From Climacium dendroides (Eukaryota > Streptophyta > Bryopsida > Hypnales > Climaciaceae), in assembly GCA_950106755.1 (NCBI GenBank), contig OX467086.1, positions 12,170,001 through 12,234,000 of the forward strand: a DNA stretch of 64,000 nucleotides, in the 5' to 3' direction. Position 1 is the first letter of the stretch; each line of letters opens with the position of its first letter. Below the pieces are notes generated by a model. The model was not told the DNA's origin, made no database searches, and saw nothing but the letters and a program-made list of their open reading frames with translations. The position numbers were made by a program, and so were the translations under genes. Positions 49,634 to 60,576 of the stretch are shown one piece after another.

Positions 49634-52600
49634 ATGGCTTGCATTCGTGTAGATGGCCATGACATTCCCCTAGTGTTTCCAGTTGATGAGGGTGGACACG
49701 CTAGAGTTCTGAGCCATCTCTTGCACGTCCGTTTTAGATTTGTGGAGTCGTCCATCTATGTAGAAGAAGAGAGAATGTTTGAATCAGGAGAAGTATAGCA
49801 GTCAATTCCAATATTGAAGTCTATAGAGGAAGGAAGTCAGTGTTGGTATCTTCCTATTGGAAACTATAGAGCTTATGGGCTACCATTGTCTATGATAAAT
49901 GCATCAACCGAAATTCGAAGTAGGTAGTCAGATAACTCTTCTGTAGATATGCCATATGTTGCTCATATGGTTTCATGCAGTCCTAGTCGTCAAGCTCTGC
50001 TAGTCCTTTTTGATAACTCAGGTCTTCGCCCAGTTAAAATTGAGAAGTTAGATACCATCATAGAGTTGTCTAGTGAATCCGAAGGAGAGTCCCCTGACTT
50101 AACAGTCCGGAGAACTGCATGCAAAATTGAAGTTGTATGGCAAGGAAATGCTTCGGTGAAGCTAGTGTCAAGCAACCCATCAGACAGTAGAGGTCAAACT
50201 AAATTGTCCCGTCCTCCATTGCCACCAAATATAGAGAACCGAGTCAGTATAATGGAGTCTTTGAGGGGATTAGGTAGAATGCATCGTTCACGAAATGAGT
50301 TGTCAACGACGGACTTGAACAGCATGAAGCACCATTGCGTACAGTTTCTTCCACCCATGTTCAATGGAAATGTCATATTTGAGTTGCCTCCATGTTGTTC
50401 ATCTTCTTCTTCATCAGCGGCCAAGAACTTGGAAGGAATGGACAAGAGATATGATGGACACCCATGGTGCAAGTTGGTGACTACAAACATCCACAACTCC
50501 GACAAGTTGAAGTTCCGTAAATCATACTGCGCTAGTCATCTTGTTTGTCTAAATGTAGAGTGTGACTATCTGAAGAGGGCTTCAAAGCGCAACGAAACTG
50601 AGTGGACTGGTGCGACAACCTTCGCTTTCACAGTAGGGGATACTCCTCCTAAAGACTGTACTCTGGTTTGCAAACTCTGTAGAAAAACTCCTACGTGTCT
50701 AAGCACCTGTGATGCTAGGATGTACTACTGCTATAGTGAGAATCAAAAAATGACTAGGGCCGCTATTCATTTTGGACATCATGCTCACCCTATTGCCAAA
50801 GGCATGTATAGAGATTCTGCAGAGAAGATTAGTGAATTGATTGCAGAGCAAGTGGCTAAAACACCAATGGCCACGAACTCCGCCATTGCTCTATCAGCAA
50901 GCAAAGACTTCCTTACAAACTATCTATTCCACAACAGAAATGGAGAGAAGAAGATGTTGCAAGGGGAGGAATTGGAGGAAGTGATGGATCGTTTCCAGTA
51001 TTTGAGCAGTCCAAACATTCGGAATGTGATTTCTTCATTTCGCTCAAACAATAGAGGAGTCATAGACAACATTATGACCATAAAGAGAGACTCAAAGTTT
51101 GAGTTCATTCATGATAGCGTTTTTCCTGGTCAAGGAAAGGAGAAGGTATACCTTTTCAAGATGCTGACCGAAGGACCTGGTAGTGGAGTAGACTTGGTGA
51201 AGCGCATGCAGCCAGGGGGGAATCTGCAAAATGCATGGATGATGTTTGACCACGTGAAGCGTGTGAAGGACTGGACTACAATGGCTTGCCACATGTACGA
51301 TTCTGAGTACAAAAAGGTAATGACCATTGCAACATGCGATATGCAGTCAGAAGATACGAAAATTCAAGTGCAATTCTGGAGGTCATTGAATGTTGTCATA
51401 TCAAGACATGGACTAGATCACCCAAACTTCAAAGGGTTCATGGCAGATAGTGCTATGGCCAATTGGAATGCAGTTCGAATTGTCTACGGAAGTGGATGTG
51501 CCAATGAGAAAATGGAGAATAGGGAGAGGACATGCTTACTACATTGGAGTACTTCTCTCCAAAAACATACTCAGAAACATATTAAGGAAGTATTTCAACA
51601 ACATCACAATACACTCTGCAAACAGTATAAAGATGCTAAAACTATGGAGGAGGCAGAGACACGTTACCTAGCAATTCGTTCATGGTGGTTATCATCAGGT
51701 GCTGCTACAGAAGATGCACTTCATCACTTGGAGCATTGGTTGGCATTTTGGCATTTCAGATACCGACAGTGGGGGGGTTTCATGCAAATGGTAAGAGAAT
51801 ATTCACTTTTCTATATGTAAATTTGTTACCGTACAAGCAAGTTGTAGTCATATTCGACGTAAAAAGTGAATTGTATATTGATGATGTATTATTTTGTTTC
51901 AGCATAAATAGTATGTGTTTTCTAATTAATTATTTAGGAATGCCTTTTATGCCATTTGAACTATACATACACATAATTAATGGTCTTCAGTATTTTCTGT
52001 AGGTGGAATGAATGAAAGTAATTATGAGAAGTAATTTTGGTTATTGGATGCATGTCTAGGATTTGAATCTGGAAGAGATGGCAAACATGCCTTCGTGCAA
52101 TCTATCAGAGACAGTTCATAATAAATGGCTTCAAATGTTTGGCAACCGAGGAAACAATTTGTTTGATGCCACATGTGATGATAGCATCCGTGCGTGGATG
52201 CAAATGACAAACTACCGTGCATATTTGAGAGGCCATGCCTCTGGATCCGGTCCGTCAAAGGGGGAGTTGAAGTTGAGAGCTGCAAGACGAAGTGGAGACC
52301 CTAAGAAAATGACAGAAGCATTGAATTCCCTACCTGGGTCTGAAGAAATTGGAAGTCGTATACCACATTTGGAAGGAGAAGAGATATTTGGGAGCACGAA
52401 GAGGAAATTGGACGTTCCAATTGGCAATGCAGGAGACTCACATCGACCAAACAAAGTAAATTTCTCTCAACCTTGTGTCCGAACAAGGTCCACTATTCCT
52501 CCTATAAACTCTTCGTAAGGCAAAGGAAAAGAACCAGAGTCAAATAGGTATAACCATGTCACAATCGCATTTGAAAGTGACTGTGACACATCAAAGTGGC

Positions 52601-53448
52601 ACATTGCAAGGATCAGTCACAAATCTAATGCTAAGTGTCAAGCTCAGCAGCGAGGGTCAAATATGAAGTGCACTGCTCGAATTGCAAGGGGACGAAAGGG
52701 AACAGCAGCTCCAACTTATCGTGGTAGAAAAGAAGATTACGGAACAAAACGAGAGGTATTTGCAGACTTTTGGTTCTGTGTAGATGATATTGAACGATGT
52801 GTGAAGGGTACGAAGCGTAAGTGGGTAATAGATTGGCCGGATGTGCCAAAAATTTGGCCTATTTTGACAGGAACAAACCTCAGTCGAGACGAGACTTTAT
52901 TGTTGCAACATGCTGGCTTCCGGTTGCAAGAACAACCTACATTGTCACCACGTCGTTTGTTCAGCATGTCAAAGATTTTTGAAAGTGTTGTGTATGATGA
53001 AGTCCCGCCAACAAATGCAGATGTGTATCCTATAGTGAGGAACAATCGAACCATAAGGCGAATAACAAATGCACCAACTGTAGAACAACGCAATAAGTGG
53101 GAGAGTGCAGGCAATGTTAGAGGTCAAATTTTGGGAGTGACCTTGCTTCCTTTCCCGGGACTAGGAGCAATCATATCTCTGGAGACTGGGATAGATGAGA
53201 ACAAAAATGTGTATCGAGTAACCGTGGGTATGTTCCCTTCCCGCACATGCCCAGACTTTGTGAACATGTCTACTTTAGCTATTGGAGGATGTCAACAGTA
53301 TGTGAATTGCAAGCACCTATATTACTTGTATCGATATTTCTGCAAGATGGACATTCATGACGACAAATTCATTCATGCACCGAGTTATAGTTTCAATGAG
53401 TTGAAACTTCTTTTACTTCGAGCAGGAATAATCACTATGCCACAGTAG
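49634..53448 (+). pseudogene. Mutator-like (DDE) transposase, two exons, three stops
   Basis: It would cut and move the 17.5-kb element. Exon 1 is 49634-51790 and exon 2 is 52060-53448, in phase through a GTAAGA..CTAG intron. An N-terminal region is followed by a Cys/His cluster (WCK ... SYCASHLVCLNVECDYL ... CKLCRK ... HFGHHAHP, about 50,460-50,800) resembling the WRKY/GCM/FLYWCH zinc fingers of Mutator transposases. The RNase H-like core has candidate acidic residues in MMFDHVK (about 51,245), GFMADSAM (about 51,440) and, across the intron, CNLSETVHNKW (about 52,100). A Cys-x-Cys/Cys-x-His pattern TCPDF ... NCKHLYYLYRYF (53,248-53,330) looks like the SWIM finger common at the C-terminus. 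Stops interrupt one continuous frame at 49,796, 49,925 and 52,516. An intron between the first two is possible, but the sequence there reads as protein. The longest stop-free piece starts at 49,949 (623 codons). Confidence 0.75.
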
Positions 53449-54250
53449 GCACGTATTAAACTCCATATGTATTTGAATGGTATTTTTTTAATATATTTAA
53501 AATACCATTGAATTGATGGGAAGTAAAGAAAAATGGAAGCTTGAAAACTACAATTGAAAGAGGTAATGTAATTATGAAAATATGAATATGAATGACATTT
53601 TCTTTTCCTTCTTCTTTCTTTTTCTCTTCTTAAATTGTATTTCACATGTCTTTCTCCTTTTTTTACCTTGGCTTTCCATTAGTATTTCCATTCTTCTTGA
53701 TATTGACTTTCATTTGTTTCATCATGCAATTGTATGTTTTTTTATTTTTTTCCTATCCTAAGTCCATACTATTTTTTTTCCTCCACTGTTACTTATATTT
53801 CATTTTATTTTTCTATTTTGTATAATTTAGTACCCTCCTTTTTACATTTTACTTCCCATTTCTTTCTTTTGTTTTCCTTTTGTCTTTCATGTCATTTATC
53901 TTTTATGGTTGCTTACCCATTTTCTAGGAAGACGTCTTCTATGCTTTATATTTATTTTTTTCAATTGAGTAATCACTCCATTAAGTTGGAGTATATTAGC
54001 GAGAGGTCCATGAGACTGAAATGTGATGGCCCGGGTTCGAATCCCATGAGGCCCCAAATTATGCCGTTGGGCGCTGTCGCACTGTAAATGCGTACATAGT
54101 GTAAAAAAGTGTGGTAATGTTTTATTTCTATTGATTTGGTTTTCACGAATATGAGGAGAATAATGACATCATCTTTAGTGGCTTCAAGGTGACGCCTTCT
54201 TACGATGGCCTGAGTCATCTATATAAGATTAGGTTGCCATCTTAGAATTC
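53449..54250. other. Transposase 3' flank with tRNA B-box-like motif
   Basis: AT-rich and pyrimidine-rich non-coding DNA. At 54,033-54,043 is GGTTCGAATCC, the consensus internal B box of tRNA genes, with a weak A-box-like TTAGCGAGAGG about 35 bp before it. No cloverleaf forms, so it may be a tRNA-derived SINE relic. Confidence 0.4.
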
Positions 54251-54589
54251 CATCAAACTTGAAGTAGTTTTCTTCATTATTTGTTATAGATTCAGTATGT
54301 CGAATTGGAGGGTTTTTTCTGAGTCCCAAGATGAAATTGGAATTCTAGTTTTTTTACCTCTAATAGGTGTACGTTGAGTTTTAGTTCTTCATTCCATATT
54401 TGGAGTGAATTTCTATAATAATTTTGTGTTTATGAAGTAGTTGTAAGGAAATATTCAAATGGTTTGCCTTCTAGGTGAACTTGAAGTAAATTTCCTTCAA
54501 AGATAAAGATAAGGAGATAGTAGTGGGGCCAAATAAGTGCTCAATTATTGTTAGAGGAGTTTTAAGAGTGAGTTAGAGGCGGACCCCAC

Positions 54590-56183
54590 TTGTTTGTGTG
54601 GTTGAGAGTAGATAAGGTAGAGGAAAAGTTGGATAGGATTCATCTTCTCTCCCATTGTGAGTTTAGGGAAAAACCCGAATGTTTGGAAGGCCATTGTGTT
54701 GTGGATTTTTGGAATTTTGAAATGAAAATTGGTGGAGTTATGTATCATGGTGTCTTCTTTCTAAATGGATCTCACTTGCTTGATTTGGAGTTGTGAATCA
54801 AAAGTTGTGCTAGTTTGAGTGGAGGGAGGTTTGTTGCCTTCGAAATTAAGAGGCAGAGACTTCGACCGACCATAAAAGACGGATAGGTTCTTGGTTTGCA
54901 TTGATATTTGGAGGAAGTGTAGGAAATTAAGTTAGCTTTCTAGGAAGATCTCACTCATTCTATTTGGAGCTTGTATGAGTGAGTTACGAGTGTAGAAGTG
55001 AAGGAGTATCTGCTGCCTATCATTTCTAGAGGCCGAAACTTTGAGTGGCCATGAAAGGTGGACAGAGTGTTAATTTGATTTGAGTTTTGGAGAGGATGTG
55101 TAAAGTTTTGTTAGCTTTCTAAGAAGCTATCATTCGAAGTAATTGGAGCATTTATGAGTAAGTTGTGAGTGTAGGAGTGAAGGAGGGTCTGTTGCCCTCA
55201 CTTGTAGAGGCCGAAACTTTGGATGACCATAGTTTTGGGTCAGAGTATTGGAATGAGTTGAGATTTGGAGGAAATGGAGAGAATTGTGTTAGCTTTCCAG
55301 AGAGTTATCATGCAACCCATTTGAAGTTGTGAAGCAACGGTGGTGATCATTCAAAGTTTAGCTTTGAAGATGGAGTTGGGGTAGAGATTTGAAGTTGGAG
55401 TTTGAGTGAAAATTTGAAGTTGAAGTTGAGGTGGAGCTTTGAATGATGATTTGAAGTTGAAATTTGAAGACACAAAGATTGAAGACTCGTGTGTTGTGGC
55501 TTGTGGCTTGTTATTCCTAGCCGGATTTGGGGGCTCGTTGTCTTTCTATGGTTATTCCCAGCCGGTTTTGGAGGCTAGTTGCAATTTTCAATTTCAGCAT
55601 TGTGAAACTGTTGCGAGCCGTGGTTATCCAGTAAGCGCTCCATTTTGTGTTTGTGGAGACTATTTGGGATTTAATCACCCACTTGGTTGCTCTTTTATGT
55701 TGTTCCCATTGGTGAAAGGCGCTTCCTGGTCACCGTGGGTTTGAAAGTTTAGGGTCCCATCATCCGGACGGTCACTCGTGTTGGCTGTCCCGTTTTACCC
55801 GTCCGAGGCCGTGGGATCTTATCACCTTACCCTTACCCTTATAGAGCCACCACAGGATAGGCCAACGGGGAGGAGTTTGAAGATTGAAGATTGAAGATTG
55901 AAGATTGATGATTCGACGACCGTATACGAGATTTGAAGACCAAGATTAGAGATTCACGAGAGACAACAAATTTTGTTGTTGTACAATATCATTTTGTATT
56001 TGACTGGTGAATTTGTGGGTGACAAGTTCACTCACCTTCATCATTCTAGTTAGAAGACTGGGTTTGCAAGTGACAAGTCCACTTGCCTTTATTCTCCTAT
56101 CATATTTTTATTCCTTAGCCATTTCTAGTTGCAGCCAGAATCTTCGTGATTTCCCAAGGCAAACCGCTCTCAACACGATAGCG
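54590..56183 (+). mobile_element. LTR-like repeat copy 2 with 178-bp internal units
   Basis: The right border ...CTCTCAACACGATAGCGCA at 56,183 matches the border of copy 1 at 37,960 in inverse orientation. The left border is not resolved and may lie before 54,590. From about 54,755 to 55,340 there are four degenerate tandem units of about 178 bp, marked by GTTAGCTTTCT at 54,931, 55,110 and about 55,288. A GAAGATT microsatellite (about 55,876-55,905) follows. It has no coding frame. It is inside the 17.5-kb transposon, so it inserted there or was carried along. Confidence 0.6.
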
Positions 56184-56620
56184 CAATCCCCATATTGAGC
56201 TAAGTCTTAAGAGTTCTTCTAGAGCAGCTATAGTGGAGGCTAGGTAATGTCCATCAAATATTTTTTATAGTGTTCTTTGCTAAACTAATTATATCTTTTC
56301 CTATAAATGATTGGTGATTGCATACATAGTTGCATTATAGAGTTGGAAGTACATGCCTAATTGTATACTAATGTTGAAGAAAATTTTCACATTTCAAATG
56401 GTAATTATTGAAATAATTTTGTTTTTAAAAATTCACGGTCATAGGTGGCTTGGTCATAGGTCCCAAATTTTACTAAAAATAGTAAGTACAAGTCTTTTTT
56501 TAGAACAAAAATTTTTAACTTTTTTTTGGGGGGGGTGGGGGGGTGGGGTTTATAATTTTTGGGGCTCCACGCTCGCAAGGCTTACGCTCGCCGCTCAAGG
56601 CTCGCACGCTAGCGTCGTTG
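56184..56620. other. Right subterminal region of the 17.5-kb transposon
   Basis: Non-coding. It includes a G-rich run (56,525-56,550) and clustered GCTCGC words (56,570-56,605) that mirror the GTGAGC/GCGAGC words at the left end. Confidence 0.6.
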
Positions 56621-56630
56621 ACTAAGAAAT

Positions 56631-57257
56631 CTCCCTATCTTCCTTTTTCCCCCTTTCTAAGGTAAGAGTGGGGCACATCAGCCCATACCCTTATCTCTAA
56701 AGTCCACCCAAATGATTCTATTTACCTTCCCTATTCACACTACTATACATCTACATTCTTTAGCCATTTATTTTAATTAGAAAGTCAACACTCGAATCAT
56801 CTCTAATTCAAACTTAATAAAATAAAATATAAAGGAATTACTAAAGATCCTTATCAAAGGCCTCTATATGCCCGCAAAGTCATACTAAAGGGTTTTAAAT
56901 CAATCTCCAACCACCAAGTCGTGGACTTGGTTGGCTGGAGATGTGGTGATCATAGGTCGCCAACTGGTCTGGGCCTAAAATCCATCGATTCGGGTTCGAA
57001 TCCCGATGGGCTCATTGACTGGCTTGGACGGCCTGCAGCTTGGCACGCTAGTGAGGCAGGAAAGTTGTACCAGCCAACCTACTACCTACCCCCTTGAGCT
57101 ATGCATGTGACAAGAGCAGTAAGCACCTACAAGGTGCAAACTGCCGCCAACAACCATGGTTCTCACCACAACCAAACCATTTTTACTAAATATTATAAAT
57201 AGAGTTAATAAAGATTAAATCTAATATTTACATAATGGAAGAATTTTCATCAGGACA
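56631..57257 (-). mobile_element. LTR-like repeat copy 1, 5' part, with tRNA-like motif
   Basis: This segment lies between the right target duplication of the 17.5-kb element and the exon of the outer gene, so it should be the other part of the LTR-like insertion at 37,960. On -, its border reads TGTCCTGATG next to the exon. It contains on + a perfect T-arm (TCGGG-TTCGAAT-CCCGA, 56,990-57,006) with no matching acceptor stem, either a tRNA-derived SINE head or chance. No clean target duplication is visible for the LTR-like element. Confidence 0.5.
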
Positions 57258-59296
57258 GTAGAAAGATCTAGGTGTGCAATGGCCCTTTTTGCCTCGAATT
57301 CAAATTTGAAATATCTGCAACACAATACAAATACAATACTATTGATAGAAGTATAACACCACTACAATACTGCTACTTATAGAAGTACAATACTATTGAT
57401 CTCTACAATATCTAAAGCTAGGATTTAGGGTAAAAAATGAAATCGATAATACTTCCCTTATATCCAATAAATGGATTAAAGGTATCTCAACAACTATTTT
57501 ATCTCCCACAATTTATCTCTCATACTTCACTGATTAGTTCAACAGAAAAATTATAAGTTGCAAATATTGTCATCAATGACAATATACTAATCAAAAATTT
57601 GAATCTGAAGGAAAAAAATTGATGGAACATACGGGAAGAGAACCCTATGCACTATAGCGGCTGAACCTTCATGAGCCATGAATGACTCCCCCTTTTTGAA
57701 ATAATTTTGCCCCTTGAAATAATTCATAAACCCGTGATCCCAAATTGTACGTCTCCATCCTTCAATGTACTCTGCCAAGTATTGTGGCTGCTCTGGGATG
57801 TTGTAATTGATTATGATGTTGTCTTCCCTTACCACTGAATCAAAGTACTCCATAGCTATATATTCAATCTGAAGAAAATGATGCAATATGGAAAGTTAAG
57901 AGTTTCAAAGTCAAAATTGTTACTCAACTCATGAATGACAAATCTAATAATAACTTTTACTAAATAAAACTTCACAAACAAAAGAAATTGTTCACTTACC
58001 CCTACGTACCAAACGCAGTTGGCTAGAAAATGTATAAGAAGATTCTCAGATATTGGTTTTGGTGGGAACTTTCGAGCTTCTCAGGATGGAAGAGAGGAGT
58101 TCCACCACTTTAAGATCTTGATCTTGTATTCTGTTGTCATGTTGCATGTGGCTACCAATTGCAGCTTTTCCAATGTCATTTCGGGCACCTCGTTTGTGCT
58201 CCAATGTCTTTCCACCTACTCCAACAGTATATCTAGTTTTTATTAAGTCTACTAAGAAAAATAAGTAAAATAGTAGGCATACAACATCTTACAATCGAAA
58301 TCACTTCTTGTAAGAAGCCAGGCCCATTAGACAATTGAGCTATCGCTAGCAGTTTGTCCATTTTAACCATTAATATTTTTATTTTTTTCCTTTCCTCCAG
58401 CCCTCATGGCATGAGCGGCTTCTTCTAACTTCCTTTCACTTTCAAGCGTTGTATCGTTATATTTTTGCACTGCAGCATTTGAGGCTTGTGAAATCTCTTG
58501 TTGTGCAAAATAACCACAACTTTCTTATTAGTCATCATTGACATCTCAATAGTATGCAAGGATCAAGGATTTGAATTTTCACAACAACAATGTTTCTTAC
58601 CCAGAAAATGAATGACATGAATACCTCTACAGGTATACTATACCATTTCCTAGAAACCTTGTTTTGAAGGCATCTTTTTTTCTTCATGGGCCTCAGTAGA
58701 TTAGCAAAACGTTCGAGTGGCAGAAGTCCGTATTTCTGCACTTGGTACAAGATGTGTACTAAATTTGCCTTCACATGAGAGTCCTCAACTGATTTGTGAG
58801 CAAATCAATGATTGGTAAATCAATATATACTTCAACTAACTTAAAATGCAGAATATCGAAATACGTACATAACTTTAGGAAACCATTTAAAGAAATAAGA
58901 GATCTCATTTGTTGATGTCATCACTACAACAATGGCAGTGTTTTATGACTGCAGAATTATGATTGAGGATGACTAGCGACTGCTTGCAGTCATATTCTTG
59001 AAGGTCAACACTTTGGGGAGAAATATGACTGCAAAATATGACTGTCAGTCATTTTTACACCTTGTACGTCACAAGCGTATACTATACGGCCATTAGGAAT
59101 ACCAAAGTAATTCATAGAGAACGTAGGGAACATGTTTGGGAACGTTGGGAACATGTTTGGGAACATGTTTGGGAACATTGAGTCATATTATCACTAATAT
59201 TTTCATATAATAGTGATTTCTTTTTGTTTTGGGCAATTCAAGAAAAATTTGGACAATTCTAAAAAAATATAGAGAAGTCATTGTTTAAAATTTTGA

Positions 59297-59436
59297 AATT
59301 CTAGTCACCTACTTTTTTGGATTTTGAATCCTAGTCACCACTTTTTTAGGGTTTTGAGACCCTAGCCGTCATTTTTTTAGGGTTTTGAAACCCTAGCCGC
59401 CACTTTTTAGGGTTCTGGAACCCTAGCCGTCACTTC
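59297..59436. repeat. Four tandem units of about 44 bp in the CACTA element
   Basis: Units contain AGGGTTTTGAAACCCTAGCC, itself a palindrome, followed by GTCACTTTTTT-type spacers. Confidence 0.8.
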
Positions 59437-60116
59437 TTGTGGCTCTTCTTTCTTACTTTTTATTGTCTCTTAGCTCTCACTTGTTGTTGCTTTTTGTTGC
59501 ATCTTAACTCTTGTTTCTTGTTGCTCTCTAGTTCATGCTTCTTGTTTCTTATTGTTGCATCTAAATTCTTTCTTTCTCTTGCATTTGAACTCTTTCTTCT
59601 TCCTAGTTCTTTTTTTTTTGTTTCCTCTTGTTTTATAGTTCTTGCTTCTTTTTTGTTCTTGTTGTATCTATACTCTCATTTCTTGTTGTTTCTTGTTATG
59701 TCTTAGTTGGTGCTTCTTGTTTTTTCTTGTGTCTTAGTTGTTGCTTTTTCTTTGTTCTTATGTCTTAATTGTTGCCTCATATTGTGTCTTAATTGTTGTT
59801 TTTTGTTTTATGTTGCTTCTTGTTTCTTATTGTGTCTTAGTTGTTGCTTAGTTGTTGTTTTTTATTCCTTGTTGCATCTTAACTTTTGATTCTTGTTAAC
59901 TCTTAATACTTATCTTCTTTTTCTTGTTTCTTCCATCATTAATCTTATTCTTTCTATCCTAAACTTGAGCTAAATATTTTGTATTTTTGTAAGTCTTTGA
60001 AGGTTAAGCTTTGTTGTTCAATCACTAAAAACTAACCTCTCATTTCTTTAATTGTATATACAGGCATCAAAAGTTGAAACAAAGACATTGGAAGCTACTT
60101 GCAACTTTATGAAGCC

Positions 60117-60576
60117 AAAAATATGACTCACAGAAGTCATATTCCATAAAATATGACTGACAAAAGTCATATTCTACATCACTGCAAAATATGACTCATC
60201 TTAGTCATATTTCATAAAATATGACTGCCAAGAGTCGTATTCTACATCACTGCAAAATATGACTCACTTCAGTCATATTCCATAAAATATGACTGACGAG
60301 AGTCGTATTCTACATTACTACAAAATATGACTCACCTCAGTCATATTCTATAAAATATGACTGACAAGAGTCGTATTCTACATCACTGCAAAATATGACT
60401 CACTTCAGTCATATTCCACGTCATCCAAAAATATGACTGACCGCAGTCATATTCCACGTCATCCAAAAATATGACTAACCGCAGTCATATTTCACGTCAT
60501 CCAAAAATATGACTGACTGCAGTCATATTCCACGTCATCCAAAAATATAACTGACCATAGTCATATTCCACGTAGG
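60117..60576. repeat. Subterminal palindromic array of the CACTA element
   Basis: Four units of about 68 bp are followed by about five units of about 38 bp. Each carries AATATGACTG..AGTCATATT palindromes, and the word ATATGACT/AGTCATAT also occurs in the terminal repeats. Such subterminal arrays are the known binding sites of CACTA transposition proteins. Confidence 0.85.

Larger units (their letters stand above)
39160..56620. mobile_element. 17,461-bp Mutator-like DNA transposon with cargo gene
   Basis: The left end is CAGGGTTACTAGCAGGCGAG. The reverse complement of the right end is CAACGACGCTAGCGTGCGAG. They match at about 14 of the first 21 positions without gaps, with CTAGC and GCGAGC in common. 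A perfect 10-bp direct repeat, ACTAAGAAAT, flanks both ends (39,150-39,159 and 56,621-56,630), the duplication size expected of Mutator-like elements (9-11 bp). Subterminal blocks GGGACCTATGA(T/C)CGTG also occur inverted inside both ends. The element contains the - strand ParB/methylase-like gene, three palindromes, the + strand transposase, and near the right end a second LTR-like repeat. Confidence 0.85.

Noticed and set aside
49796..49927. An intron hiding the first two transposase stops
   Set aside because: GT at 49,794 and an AG before 49,948 exist, but the sequence between reads as ordinary protein in the same frame, and a third stop in exon 2 needs decay anyway. It is kept as a minor alternative.
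54000..54070. Possible tRNA gene at a GGTTCGAATCC word
   Set aside because: The T-stem does not pair well and the acceptor has no partner.
56940..57012. Possible tRNA gene
   Set aside because: The T-arm is perfect, but no D-arm, anticodon arm or matching acceptor strand can be drawn. It is recorded only as a tRNA-like motif.
59437..59889. Two open frames encoding Leu/Phe/Cys-rich, membrane-like peptides
   Set aside because: They are read through a degenerate TTG/CTT simple repeat inside the CACTA element; the hydrophobicity is a product of T-rich codons.
60117..60576. Regular repeat-spacer pattern resembling a CRISPR array
   Set aside because: The spacers are themselves similar, the host is a plant, and the array uses the terminal word of the CACTA element.
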